Part shown: positions 9,562-18,483 of the stretch, piece after piece
Layout of the letters: each line of letters starts with the position of its first letter
Numbering within the stretch: position 1 is the first letter of the stretch
NCBI RefSeq assembly: GCF_017695965.1
Contig: NZ_JAAORM010000005.1
Coordinates: forward strand, 248,001 to 312,000
Reading direction: 5' to 3'
Length of the DNA: 64,000 bases
From: Prochlorococcus marinus CUG1416
GTDB taxonomy: Bacteria > Cyanobacteriota > Cyanobacteriia > PCC-6307 > Cyanobiaceae
The notes under the pieces: generated by a model
Told to the model about the DNA's origin: nothing
Databases searched by the model: none
The model's input: the letters and a program-made list of their open reading frames with translations, nothing else
Program-made: the position numbers and the translations under genes

Positions 9562-10105
9562 AAGCAACTTACCAAGTTGGAGACAAGATTTAAAATCTTC
9601 TAGAAAAAAAGAGGGTAAATCACCTTCTAATAAATGGATTCAGCTTGCTACAGTTAGCAAAAAAAATCAGCCAAGGTTAAGAACAGTTGTTTTCAGAGGA
9701 TGGCATAAAGATAGTTCAATGATTATTTTTACAGATAGAAGAAGTGAAAAAATTGAGCATTTAAAATCTAATCCTTATGCAGAAATATTATGGTTTTTTT
9801 TGAAAACCAAATCACAATATAGATTCAAAGGAAAAATAAGTGAATTAAGTGATGACAAAAATTATTGGGATACATTATCTGAAAAATCAAAATCATCTTG
9901 GTTCTGGCGATCACCTGGAGAGAGAATAAATCCAAAATTGCAATCTGATTATGAAATATTATCTAATCTACCTAAATCAGAAAATTTTGTAGTTCTAAAT
10001 TTTGAAATCGATTCAGTAGATCTTCTTAAATTAGAACAGCCTATTCATAAAAGATATCTATGGGAAAAGATTAAGAAATGGGAAAAAACAGAAATCAATC
10101 CTTAA
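9554..10105 (+). CDS. Pyridoxamine 5'-phosphate oxidase-like FMN protein
   Basis: 183 aa, Alr4036-type FMN-binding split-barrel protein. Visible signatures are IQLATVSKKNQPRLRTVVFRG (27-47 approx.) and IFTDRRSEKIEHL (58-70), both typical of the PNPOx fold, plus SSWFWRSPGERI near 114. The role in B6 or flavin metabolism is not certain; the family is often annotated as PdxH-like without proof. Overlaps the preceding membrane protein by 8 bp. Confidence 0.8.
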   Translation: MLESNLPSWRQDLKSSRKKEGKSPSNKWIQLATVSKKNQPRLRTVVFRGWHKDSSMIIFTDRRSEKIEHLKSNPYAEILWFFLKTKSQYRFKGKISELSDDKNYWDTLSEKSKSSWFWRSPGERINPKLQSDYEILSNLPKSENFVVLNFEIDSVDLLKLEQPIHKRYLWEKIKKWEKTEINP

Positions 10106-10180
10106 ATATTTCTAAATTGTACAGTTAGGTTGAAAAAGATATATTGATCGGTCAATTTTAAAAAAGAAGTATTTTTTGAT

Positions 10181-10354
10181 ATGAATTTCTCAGAAATTCC
10201 AGAGAACCCTTTTATCTTTTTATCTTGGGTAACTGCTATGGGTCTTTTAATTAGTCTTTCTGAAGCAACGATTAAGATAAAACTCGAGAAGAGAAACAAT
10301 TATCGTAAAAGGATAAAACTGATTGAAAGTCTTTACCCTAAAAAATTAGCTTAA
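10181..10354 (+). CDS. Small membrane protein, 57 aa
   Basis: ATG 10181 to TAA 10354. One membrane helix (SWVTAMGLLISLSEA) followed by a basic tail ending LIESLYPKKLA. The tail resembles that of the 78-aa protein at 19904-20140 (RRKKLESLYPIRKK), so the two are probably related. Its stop shares the TTAA with the convergent DoxX gene. The opposite-strand reading frame here is a shadow. Confidence 0.7.
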   Translation: MNFSEIPENPFIFLSWVTAMGLLISLSEATIKIKLEKRNNYRKRIKLIESLYPKKLA

Positions 10355-10899
10355 ATATCTGAGAGGATATTTGCTTTGAGAAATTGAAAAAATCCACCTT
10401 TATTAGTTTCCTCTTTTATAGCAGACTCCTTAGAAGAAGGTTTTACTTTTGTTGAAGATATGCTTTCTTCTGGATCTTCTGATTTAAGGATTCTAATAAT
10501 AACTTCATCCAAAGAAAAATTACCAGGTCCAGTCAAGGCAATTGAAGTTGCTGAAGCAAAATACAGCAGTAAAAGCTCTAAAAGGTAAATATTAAATCCT
10601 GAAGTTACTAGTGCATGATATATAGCTACTGAAATTGTTCCAACAATAGCTAAGGCTCCAAATCTTGTAGCTAAACCGATAATTAATAACCAACTACCAC
10701 CTATCTCCGAAAATGCTGCTATATATGATAAAAATATTGGAAATGGAAGATGTAATGGTCTTACAAATGCATCAGCAAAATTTTCTATATTTGCTAATTT
10801 TTCATAACCGTGGTGAATAAGAACAGTACCAGTAATAACTCTAAGAATTAATAAAGCTGTATCTTTGCTAAACGACTTTGTGAGAATTGTTGAAATCAC
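10351..10899 (-). CDS. DoxX-family membrane protein
   Basis: 182 aa, four predicted membrane helices. N-terminal ALLILRVITGTVLIHHGYEK (15-34 approx.) is the typical DoxX/DoxD opening, then FPIFLSYIAAFSEIGG and FGALAIVGTISVAIYHA. A charged C-terminal tail (135-182) rich in Ser, Glu and Lys is added. A second, shorter DoxX protein lies at 39767. Redox or quinone-related function is guessed from distant relatives only. Confidence 0.82.
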   Translation of the reverse strand: MISTILTKSFSKDTALLILRVITGTVLIHHGYEKLANIENFADAFVRPLHLPFPIFLSYIAAFSEIGGSWLLIIGLATRFGALAIVGTISVAIYHALVTSGFNIYLLELLLLYFASATSIALTGPGNFSLDEVIIRILKSEDPEESISSTKVKPSSKESAIKEETNKGGFFQFLKANILSDI

Positions 10900-11033
10900 T
10901 ATAAAAATTTATCCTTAAGTAAAAATAACTAGTCACAGAATCCATCGTGGATTAAACAGCAAAAGTCATACCTAATTAAGTATTTATACTTAGGCCCCTA
11001 AGGAATTATTTTCTGGTTAAGAATTTACCGAAG

Positions 11034-12188
11034 TTAAAATTTATTTTTTGAATAATTTTCTAATATTCTTTGATTTATTTTGGGAATGTTTTCTTTAAAT
11101 TTAAAAAAGCCTTTTTTGGCAAACTGCCATGCGAATAAATCTACATCCCTAACTAGATTAAATATTTTCTTATTGTGTAAATTTTTGAACTTAATTATAA
11201 AGTCATAATTTTCTCCCACCCCAGGATAAATAATATCTATTTGATTAATATTTTTAAAAGTAAGTTCTAGTGAATTAGGATCAATCTGTTCAACATTATC
11301 AAATTGCTCTGCAAATTCAGAGACCAATTCTTGTTTAAATTTCAAAACAGATTCAGACAATTTAATTTGTCTTTGTTCATTATTTAGAAGAATAATGAAT
11401 ACCTTTTTATAGCTTGGAAGTAAATTCTTAAAAGTTGCAACGTTCAGATCATTTTCAAACAAAATCAAATTATCTGATTTAGGATCCATATTATTTTTAC
11501 AAATCTGATCTTCTATTGGAATTTGATTCGATTCCTCAATAGAAATTTGTTTGTTAATTATTTTTCCTACATTAAATCTATTATTTGAAAATTTTCTGAG
11601 GTTTGAAGATGAAAAAAGATATTGCTTCCCTTTAGTTTGTAATCCTGCAACCCATCTCCAACTAAGAAGATTAGATGCAGCATCACCATCAAAGAGATAT
11701 TTAAAGAAAAACTTTGCTCCTAACTGCCATGGAAGGCCCAAATTAAATATCCAAGTACTCGCAAACCACATTCTTGTATGATTATGCAAATAGTTATACT
11801 GCTTCAATTCAAGCACCCAAGAGTTAAAAAAATCTAATTCTGTATTACCTTTAATTGCACTTTCATAAAGCTCATAATCATAATTAAAATTTATATCTGA
11901 AATAAAATTTTGCCAAACTTTCGGCCTATTTTCCATCCAGCCTTTCCAGTAAACTCTCCAAAATATTTCTTCAATAAACTTATTTGAATTTTTGACTTTG
12001 TATTTACTTTTAATATCATTTATCAGGTCGTATTCCAATAATATTCTATGGGTAACAAATGGTGATAATTTCGAAACGGAACCTTGATTATTTGGCCCAA
12101 AATCGAAATTTCTTAACTTTGCATAATCATTAATTTTGTATTTTGCAAAATTGTCCCAAACTTTTTGTGCTTCTAATAAAAATGACAT
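11034..12188 (-). CDS. Photolyase/cryptochrome-like FAD-binding protein without the usual N-terminal domain
   Basis: 384 aa. Residues about 1-205 match the C-terminal FAD-binding helical domain of photolyases: IEEIFWRVYWKGWMENRP near 68, HNHTRMWFASTWIFNLGLPW near 137, and DGDAASNLLSWRWVAGLQTKGK near 168. The N-terminal alpha/beta antenna domain is absent. Residues about 230-384 instead form an alpha/beta-looking segment with NLILFENDL and KKVFIILLN, resembling the first strands of the missing domain, so the order may be permuted. Repair activity is uncertain. Confidence 0.75.
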   Translation of the reverse strand: MSFLLEAQKVWDNFAKYKINDYAKLRNFDFGPNNQGSVSKLSPFVTHRILLEYDLINDIKSKYKVKNSNKFIEEIFWRVYWKGWMENRPKVWQNFISDINFNYDYELYESAIKGNTELDFFNSWVLELKQYNYLHNHTRMWFASTWIFNLGLPWQLGAKFFFKYLFDGDAASNLLSWRWVAGLQTKGKQYLFSSSNLRKFSNNRFNVGKIINKQISIEESNQIPIEDQICKNNMDPKSDNLILFENDLNVATFKNLLPSYKKVFIILLNNEQRQIKLSESVLKFKQELVSEFAEQFDNVEQIDPNSLELTFKNINQIDIIYPGVGENYDFIIKFKNLHNKKIFNLVRDVDLFAWQFAKKGFFKFKENIPKINQRILENYSKNKF

Positions 12189-12341
12189 TTTTTTGATAAC
12201 TATAAAAATATTTTTTGTTGATTGAAAGAAATTTCAAAAATTAGAGGTTAAATTTCTCTCACGATACTGAATTCAATTATTTACAGTAATTAAATAAAAG
12301 AAGTTTTAATTAAATTTCAAAACAATATGCAGGATTACTAA

Positions 12342-13271
12342 ATGACTGCCACTATTTCTAGACCTACGTTGTCTAATTGGGAAACATCTGATATTCCTGA
12401 TCTTACTGGAAAAACTGCACTTATTACTGGCGCAAATAGTGGCCTTGGATATTCCACGGCAAAAGCCTTAGCCGAAAAAAATGCCCATGTAATCGTTGCA
12501 TGTAGATCGCTTGAAAAAGCTACTCAATCTATTAAAAGGCTTAGAGCTTCAAATTCTGAAGGAATATTTTCACCACTCGAATTAGATTTATCAGATTTAA
12601 ATAATGTTGTTGAAGTTCAACCCAAAATTTTTGATGATTTTGAAAATCTGGATTTACTAATCAATAATGCAGGCATAATGCACCCGCCTAAAACACTTAG
12701 TGCCCAGGGATATGAAATACAATTTGCAGTTAATCATTTAGCTCATATGCTTTTGACCCTAAAGCTTCTTCCAATTATTGAAAAAAAAGAGGAATCGAGA
12801 ATAGTAACGGTTACTTCTGGTGCACAATTTTTTGGTAAAGTTGGCTGGAAAAATCTGAGAGCAGAGAAATATTACAACAAATGGGAATCTTACTCCAATA
12901 GCAAATTGGCAAATGTAATGTTCGCTTTGGAACTAAATGAGAACTTAAAGCATAAAAATATACTTTCTTTAGCTGCTCACCCAGGAATCGCAAAAACAAA
13001 TCTTTTTACTGCACAAAAACCTAAACCTAGTCCAATAGAAACATTCTCCATGGAATTATTTAGCCCCATTTTTCAATCCGCTGAGATGGGTGCTTTACCT
13101 CAACTTTTTGCAGCTACTTCTCCAGAGGCAAGAGGCGGTGATCATTATGGTCCTAAATTTAATTTCAGAGGCTATCCAAAACTATCCCCTACTTCTCCTT
13201 TTGCCAACAATAAAAAAGAAAGAAAAAATTTATGGGAAAAAAGCCTTGAAATACTGAATAATTTCTTATAA
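12342..13271 (+). CDS. Short-chain dehydrogenase/reductase, protochlorophyllide-reductase-like
   Basis: 309 aa. Rossmann NADP motif TGANSGLG near residue 29, LLINNAGIM near 104, catalytic Ser in VTSGAQ near 158 and YSNSK (Tyr-x-x-x-Lys) near 184. The sequence is of the POR/retinol-dehydrogenase branch, but the Cys and insertion patterns needed to call true POR are not evident, so the substrate is unknown. ATG at 12342. It overlaps the convergent 88-aa gene by 6 bp. Confidence 0.85.
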   Translation: MTATISRPTLSNWETSDIPDLTGKTALITGANSGLGYSTAKALAEKNAHVIVACRSLEKATQSIKRLRASNSEGIFSPLELDLSDLNNVVEVQPKIFDDFENLDLLINNAGIMHPPKTLSAQGYEIQFAVNHLAHMLLTLKLLPIIEKKEESRIVTVTSGAQFFGKVGWKNLRAEKYYNKWESYSNSKLANVMFALELNENLKHKNILSLAAHPGIAKTNLFTAQKPKPSPIETFSMELFSPIFQSAEMGALPQLFAATSPEARGGDHYGPKFNFRGYPKLSPTSPFANNKKERKNLWEKSLEILNNFL

Positions 13272-13532
13272 GTTTTTCATTTTTACTAACTTCAGAAAAT
13301 ACTTCAAGATATGTAACTCACTCTCTGAGAGTTTCATAAATTCTATTAAGGCATCATAATTTTTTTCATCAATTTTTTTTGATAATTGAATAAAACTATC
13401 ATGGTTTTCATTAACAAAGCGTTCAGCAATCTGAGATGGGGTTAAACCCTTTTCTATTAGTTCACCTGGAGCATTTTTCTCCCACTTTTCATAAAACCAA
13501 GAGAACCAATATTTTGCAGTATTATCTTCCAT
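13266..13532 (-). CDS. Hypothetical protein, WFxW family, 88 aa
   Basis: Mostly helical and acidic; no membrane segment. YWFSWFYEKW near residue 8, then GLTPSQIAERFVNEN and LIEFMKLSESELHILKYFLK. It is a clear paralogue of the 105-aa protein at 23937-24254 (WFNWLTREL, NPEDVAEDFISNN, LDQFLKLTECEWHVFRILAK). Function unrecognised; both may be small regulators or adaptors. Confidence 0.7.
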   Translation of the reverse strand: MEDNTAKYWFSWFYEKWEKNAPGELIEKGLTPSQIAERFVNENHDSFIQLSKKIDEKNYDALIEFMKLSESELHILKYFLKLVKMKNL

Positions 13533-13632
13533 TAATTAACTTTTATTTGGCAAATATTATAAATACTAAAGATTGATCTCGTGATTGAATTAACCCTCAA
13601 ACACATTTAATATAAATGCAATTATAAATTTA

Positions 13633-15039
13633 ATGATAGAAAATAATCATTTAAGAAAAAGAAAAAATATTAATCTTGTAATTGGATTAGGTAAATCTGG
13701 ATTTTGGGCTGCCAAGTATTTGAGCAACATCGGTAAGAGAGTAATTATTTGGGAAAGTAAAGATGGTAAAGAATTCTTAGAAACAAAAAAAGAATTAGAG
13801 GAACTTAATATATTAGTTTCTCTGAATAAAAAATTTGTATTTAAAGAAATTAATCCCTTTGTAAAAGAGATTGAATCTGTTGTCGTAAGTCCATCAATAC
13901 CTTATGACCATGAAACTATTTTTAAATTAAAAAAAAAGGGAATAAAAGTAATTGGAGAAATTAATATTGCATGGGAAATTTTAAAAGACACAAATTGGAT
14001 AGGTATTACTGGCACTAATGGTAAGACTACTGTTACTCATTTATTAAGTCATATACTCTGCGAGAATGAATTATATGCTCCTTTTGCTGGAAATATTGGT
14101 ACACCTTTATGTAAATATGCTTGCTCCAAAAAACATGAAAAAATTGACTGGATTGTAGCTGAATTAAGTAGTTATCAAATAGAAATATCTCCAGAAGTAA
14201 AACCTAATATTGGAATCTGGACAACCTTCACAGAAGATCATCTTGAAAGACATAAAACACTTGAAAACTATTTCAACATAAAAAAAAGCTTACTAGAAAA
14301 ATCAGATTTTAGAATTTATAATTATGACGATGAAAATCTAAGAAATCACTATAGTTCACTATCAAAAGGGGTTTGGATAACCACTAGTTTAGATAAATCA
14401 AATTTCATTCAATGCGATTATTGGATAGATGATCAAGCATTCATTATTGAGAGAGGAAAGAGACTATTCAAACTTGAACATTTTTCTTTAAAAGGAATGC
14501 ATAATCTTCAAAATCTTCTATTAGTAATAGCAGCAGCAAGAAAAGTTGGATTATCTGGAGAGAAGATTAAAGATTCTTTATTTAATTACGAACAATTACC
14601 GCATAGGATGGAAACAATTTACAAAAATAATGATCTGGAAATAATTAATGATAGTAAAGCTACGAATTTTGATTCATCTATTGCAGGAATAAATTCAATT
14701 GAAGGTCAAATAATAATCATTTCTGGAGGCAGATTAAAAGGCAATGAATACAGTGATTGGGTACAAGTTTTAAAGCAAAAAGTTAAATGTGTTTTTCTTT
14801 TTGGAGAAAGCTCAAAAGTACTAAAGATGGCCCTTATTAATGAAGGATTTAAAAAAGATATTTTTGAATTTCCAGAACTCAAAGAGCTTTTAAATTTTGT
14901 TTTTCATTATTTACAAAATAACAAAGTTGACACATTATTATTCTCACCTTCATGCTCAAGTTTTGATCAATTTAAAAATTATGAAGAGCGAGGAGACCAT
15001 TTCAAGAAACTAATAATTGAAAAATTAAAGGTTAATTAA
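13633..15039 (+). CDS. murD: UDP-N-acetylmuramoyl-L-alanine--D-glutamate ligase
   Basis: 468 aa. Adds D-Glu to UDP-MurNAc-L-Ala in peptidoglycan synthesis, using ATP, in the cytoplasm. N-terminal [17 protein letters not shown] (residues 14-30), ATP loop [15 protein letters not shown] near 128, Mur-ligase block AELSSYQIE near 175, [12 protein letters not shown] near 195, and the C-terminal domain with [11 protein letters not shown] near 340 and [17 protein letters not shown] near 438. Length and order are normal. Monocistronic. Confidence 0.97.
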   Translation: MIENNHLRKRKNINLVIGLGKSGFWAAKYLSNIGKRVIIWESKDGKEFLETKKELEELNILVSLNKKFVFKEINPFVKEIESVVVSPSIPYDHETIFKLKKKGIKVIGEINIAWEILKDTNWIGITGTNGKTTVTHLLSHILCENELYAPFAGNIGTPLCKYACSKKHEKIDWIVAELSSYQIEISPEVKPNIGIWTTFTEDHLERHKTLENYFNIKKSLLEKSDFRIYNYDDENLRNHYSSLSKGVWITTSLDKSNFIQCDYWIDDQAFIIERGKRLFKLEHFSLKGMHNLQNLLLVIAAARKVGLSGEKIKDSLFNYEQLPHRMETIYKNNDLEIINDSKATNFDSSIAGINSIEGQIIIISGGRLKGNEYSDWVQVLKQKVKCVFLFGESSKVLKMALINEGFKKDIFEFPELKELLNFVFHYLQNNKVDTLLFSPSCSSFDQFKNYEERGDHFKKLIIEKLKVN

Positions 15040-15155
15040 TTGAGTTTTTATTTAAAGATCATTAAGTAATTATCAGGTCGGTCATCACAACCGTCTCCCC
15101 CCTAGCAAATATTCACTTAATTAGTTAGATTTCAACTATAAATTTATTACTAACA

Positions 15156-15470
15156 ATGAGTGAATCTAACAATTTACCTCAAGCAATAAGTCATAAAAAA
15201 TTAAGTTACTTGATGCTGAAGGCACAAAAAGATTCTCATTTTTCTGATGAATTAGCAGAAATAGAAAGCCCCGAAAAAAGAAAATTTGACGAGTTAATAA
15301 ACAATTGGGAAGCCTCAACTAAGAAACTAATTAACGAGTTATCCAAAAGAAAAGAGAATTTACTAAAAGATAAATCACCAAATTCTTTAATTGCTCTTGG
15401 TGCTATGGAAGTTCACCTTAACATGGCTTTGCAAGCCTTAAATGCATTTAATAAAGAATTTGAGGAGTAA
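15156..15470 (+). CDS. Conserved cyanobacterial hypothetical, 104 aa
   Basis: Soluble, strongly helical, acidic at the C-terminus; possible coiled coil between residues about 35 and 70 (ESPEKRKFDELINNWEAS). No domain recognised. ATG start; an AT-rich 116-bp gap after murD suggests its own promoter. Converges on the pirin gene 8 bp downstream. Confidence 0.65.
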   Translation: MSESNNLPQAISHKKLSYLMLKAQKDSHFSDELAEIESPEKRKFDELINNWEASTKKLINELSKRKENLLKDKSPNSLIALGAMEVHLNMALQALNAFNKEFEE

Positions 15471-15478
15471 TAGATAAG

Positions 15479-16210
15479 CTATAAGGAAGGCATTGAAAAT
15501 AAAAGAAAATCTAGTTCTTTTTCAGTATCTATAGAAATATCATCATAATTAATAACTTCAAATCCCAAGCCATCTCCAGAAGAGAGACATATATTTGAAT
15601 GTGTGTCTTTACTTTTTAATAAAAGTTTCCCCTCTATTATTTGTATCCAATTATATTTATCGATTTTTAATGGTAATCTTTTTTCTTTAATAGGTTTATA
15701 TTTACAACGCCATAAAGAGATATCTTGATTTACAAAGAGTTTATTATTTTGACCGCTTTTGTAATTAAAAATAAGATTATCCCACAACTTTTCTTTTAAT
15801 GATATTTGGTCATAGTGAGGTTTGATATTTTCTTTTTGAGGGATTATCCAGATCTGAAACAACTTGCAGGTCTCATTTTCTTCGTTCTTCTCGCTATGGG
15901 AGATCCCAGTTCCTGCAGACATAACTTGCACTTCATCTTCATGAATCTTTCCAAAGTTGTTTAACGAGTCTCTATGCGTTATTGCTCCTTTTGTTACGAC
16001 AGTAATTATTTCCATATTAAAATGAGAATGTGTATTAAAGCCCGCATTAGGAGAAATAATATCTTCGTTTATAACTCTAATATTCCCAAAATTATCCCAT
16101 TTTGGATCTCTATGCTCTGCGAAAGAAAATGAATGTTTCGAACTTAGCCATTCTCTACTTGTGCTAAATCTATCTTGCGATCTCCTTATTTTAATAATTT
16201 TCAAAGACAC
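15479..16210 (-). CDS. Pirin-family protein (YhhW-like quercetinase type)
   Basis: 243 aa, two cupin barrels. Metal-site motifs of the N-terminal cupin are evident: GFNTHSHFNMEIITVV (His57, His59 region), ITHRDSLNNFG and the terminal EVQVMSAGTGISHSEKNEE with His and Glu ligands (about 92-110). Pirins bind Fe(II); some degrade quercetin, others modulate transcription or metabolism. Which applies here cannot be told from the sequence. Divergent from the small ORFs downstream of 16240. Confidence 0.88.
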   Translation of the reverse strand: MSLKIIKIRRSQDRFSTSREWLSSKHSFSFAEHRDPKWDNFGNIRVINEDIISPNAGFNTHSHFNMEIITVVTKGAITHRDSLNNFGKIHEDEVQVMSAGTGISHSEKNEENETCKLFQIWIIPQKENIKPHYDQISLKEKLWDNLIFNYKSGQNNKLFVNQDISLWRCKYKPIKEKRLPLKIDKYNWIQIIEGKLLLKSKDTHSNICLSSGDGLGFEVINYDDISIDTEKELDFLLFSMPSL

Positions 16211-16298
16211 ATATGCTTAGAAATAAATATTTAGATTATTAGTTAGATAAATATATTTGGAGGGATAATCAATTACAAATAAGTATAAGTAATTTTAT

Positions 16299-16427
16299 TT
16301 ATTGGTTAATTTTACTTTGTGCTTTATTTGCTTTATATATTATTTTTTTGGCTTCTTCTCTTGTAGAACATTTTTCTGCCTCAAGATTTAAGTTTTTCAG
16401 TTTATTTATTTGCTTTGAAACTTTCAT
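16299..16427 (-). CDS. Small basic protein, 42 aa
   Basis: ATG 16427, stop 16299. Helical, Lys-rich sequence (INKLKNLNLEAEKCSTREEA) with one Cys. No homologue recognised. It lies alone in the gap between the pirin and DUF1643 genes. Codon use fits the genome, but the ORF is short. Confidence 0.4.
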   Translation of the reverse strand: MKVSKQINKLKNLNLEAEKCSTREEAKKIIYKANKAQSKINQ

Positions 16428-16506
16428 ATAAAGTTTAAATTAACAATTAGAAGTTAACACATATTTGATGGAATAGCTAAAAATAATAGATTGCATTTCA
16501 GCCTTG

Positions 16507-17046
16507 TTACCAAACATAAGATTGAAGGATGGAATCATCGGAACAGTATAGAGGATGTATTGGATTATCTTTAATTGTTTTCTTAATAAGAAGCGGTCCA
16601 AGAGGTTTATCAAAATTATTTTTCCTAATTGAATTATATTGCATTATTTTTTTTGATATTTTTTTATTTCTATTTAGAAATTTCCCTTTGTTACCCCAAC
16701 CTAACCATAAATCACAATTTTTATTTTCAGACCAATGTTTTAAGTTTTTATAAATATAATTATTGTTTAGATAACCAACTGGGTTTTTGTGATTAAAAAG
16801 TTTTTCTGGATTACTTGAAATAAGAGCAAATAGATTGATTAACTTTACTTTGCCATAGTCATGTTTTTTCGAAATTTTGATTATCTTTTTTGTTGTATTA
16901 TCTAAGAAAGATGAATCTGATAATGAAGGGTTTAAGCCAATAAAAATTATTTCTTTTGTAGATTTAGAAATCTCACAAATTAAACTCCATCTATATAATT
17001 TGTTCGCGCTTATTAGACAATTTCTATCAAGCAAAAAAATTTTCAA
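16507..17046 (-). CDS. DUF1643 family protein
   Basis: 179 aa. The DUF1643 signature is present: FIGLNPSLSDSSFLDNTTKK near residues 36-55, then KLINLFALISSNPEKL and WGWGNKG-like LWLGWGNKGKF near 112. Family function unknown. Stop of the upstream DUF2214 gene and this start overlap by 4 bp (17043-17046), so they are co-transcribed and probably translationally coupled. Confidence 0.82.
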   Translation of the reverse strand: MKIFLLDRNCLISANKLYRWSLICEISKSTKEIIFIGLNPSLSDSSFLDNTTKKIIKISKKHDYGKVKLINLFALISSNPEKLFNHKNPVGYLNNNYIYKNLKHWSENKNCDLWLGWGNKGKFLNRNKKISKKIMQYNSIRKNNFDKPLGPLLIKKTIKDNPIHPLYCSDDSILQSYVW

Positions 17047-17528
17047 CCTAAACCTACACCTCTGGCCATAAGAGTTGCGAATAATGGTATAGCAGCAAAG
17101 CCCACTAATTCTGTAGTAATGATAAGTCTAAACCTCTTAACAAGGTTCTCTGAAATTTGAGGTAATTTATTCTTACTTAGTGGAATTGCCCATAAGATAT
17201 AGGTCGTTGTTGGGTACAGAGAAAGAAGTCCTACCAAAATATAAAGAGAGACCTTTATCCAAAACACAGGGTTGCCTGTATAAAAATCACCTCCTTGGCC
17301 AAAGTACTTAACACGCAATATACCAGTAACCAATATTGCAACTCCTGCCAAACCATAAACTACATCTGCAATAATCATTGAGATTGTATCATTTCTATTA
17401 AGATCAACTTTGAGAGTCAATCTTTCAAACAATAGAGATCCGAAACACAAAATAATTCCTAAATAATGAACATATGCTACCAATGCACTTTTAGCTATTT
17501 CGCCTGTTAATAAAGTTCCTAATAACAT
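17043..17528 (-). CDS. DUF2214 family membrane protein
   Basis: 161 aa, four membrane helices. Begins MLLGTLLTGEIAKSALVAYV; the HYLGIILCFGSLLFERLTL segment (22-40 approx.) and WIKVSLYILVGLLSLYPT are typical of the cyanobacterial DUF2214 family. Role unknown; inner or thylakoid membrane. First gene of a two-gene unit with the DUF1643 gene. Confidence 0.82.
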   Translation of the reverse strand: MLLGTLLTGEIAKSALVAYVHYLGIILCFGSLLFERLTLKVDLNRNDTISMIIADVVYGLAGVAILVTGILRVKYFGQGGDFYTGNPVFWIKVSLYILVGLLSLYPTTTYILWAIPLSKNKLPQISENLVKRFRLIITTELVGFAAIPLFATLMARGVGLG

Positions 17529-17615
17529 TTTCTAGTCAAAATTTATACAATACTAACCACCAAATAAAGAATTTGTTTAGAAATAGATTAATAACTTAAA
17601 AGCAAGGTATTGAAT

Positions 17616-18365
17616 CTAAGACTCTAAAAACCTTTTTTGACCATCTTCAAAAAAATCCTTTTTATTCCATACTTCTATTACATCTGGGAAATGTTTTTCC
17701 ATACAATTATCACACACCCCATGACTAAATCTAATATCACTAATTTTCGAAAGATATTTTTCCAAATGCATCCAATCTCCCTCCTTATTTTTTACTTCTC
17801 TGCAATATGAACATACAGATAAAATCCCTTCCTGTTTATGCAAATTAGACAATGCATCTAGCAAGTTTAATGACTTTTTTCTAAGCTCTAAGAATGAAAC
17901 TATTTGCTTGGATAATAATTCCATAATATTAAATTGTTGCGTAGTTAGATTTCCTGGCTTTCTGTCTATTACACAAAGAGTTCCAAGCTTATTACCATCA
18001 CTAGTTTTAAGGGGAAAACCTGCATAAAAACGAATCTTTGGGTCTCCTGTTACCAATGGATTATTTATAAATCTTTCATCTTGGAAAGCATCATGAATAA
18101 TTAGTGGACTATTTTCTTTTATTGCATGGGTACAAAAAGACCAATCTCTTCTAGTTTCTGATATTTGAAGTCCAACTTTGGACTTAAACCATTGTCTATC
18201 TTTGTCAACCAAAGTCATTAAAGAAATAGGCACATTACAAGTTGCAGCAGCAATTTTTGTAATATCGTCATAACATGATTCTGGCCTGGTTCCCAAAATT
18301 CTATATTCTGCTAGAGCTTTTAATCTTCTTTCCTCTTCTTCTTTTTTTGATACAAGATTCTGCAT
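17616..18365 (-). CDS. GAF-domain sensor with C-terminal Cys cluster
   Basis: 249 aa. GAF domain at about 25-165 (ITKIAAATCNVPISLMTLVD, RQWFKSKVGL, WSFCTHAI, FYAGFPLKTSDGNKLGTLCV). The C-terminal segment (about 178-235) has CSYCREVKNKEGDW...FSHGVCDNC, a CxxC/H/CxxC arrangement seen at the ends of many sensory proteins and probably metal-binding. No output domain, so it may signal through a partner. Monocistronic. Confidence 0.82.
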   Translation of the reverse strand: MQNLVSKKEEEERRLKALAEYRILGTRPESCYDDITKIAAATCNVPISLMTLVDKDRQWFKSKVGLQISETRRDWSFCTHAIKENSPLIIHDAFQDERFINNPLVTGDPKIRFYAGFPLKTSDGNKLGTLCVIDRKPGNLTTQQFNIMELLSKQIVSFLELRKKSLNLLDALSNLHKQEGILSVCSYCREVKNKEGDWMHLEKYLSKISDIRFSHGVCDNCMEKHFPDVIEVWNKKDFFEDGQKRFLES

Positions 18366-18483
18366 TAATCTTAACCAATTAATTAAAACTTTAAAATTAA
18401 AGTTTCTTCAAAAAATTTTTTCCATCTAATACTTAATAAAAAAAAGATAAACTTATTGATTTGTTACTTAATTAATTTGTTAC

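Noticed and set aside
10102-10299. 65-codon minus-strand frame
   Set aside because: It is the antisense shadow of the plus-strand 57-aa gene, which has a normal start, helix and tail.
15070-15105. Possible hairpin CGGT-CATCACA-ACCG after murD
   Set aside because: Stem of 4 bp without T-run; not enough for a terminator or RNA.
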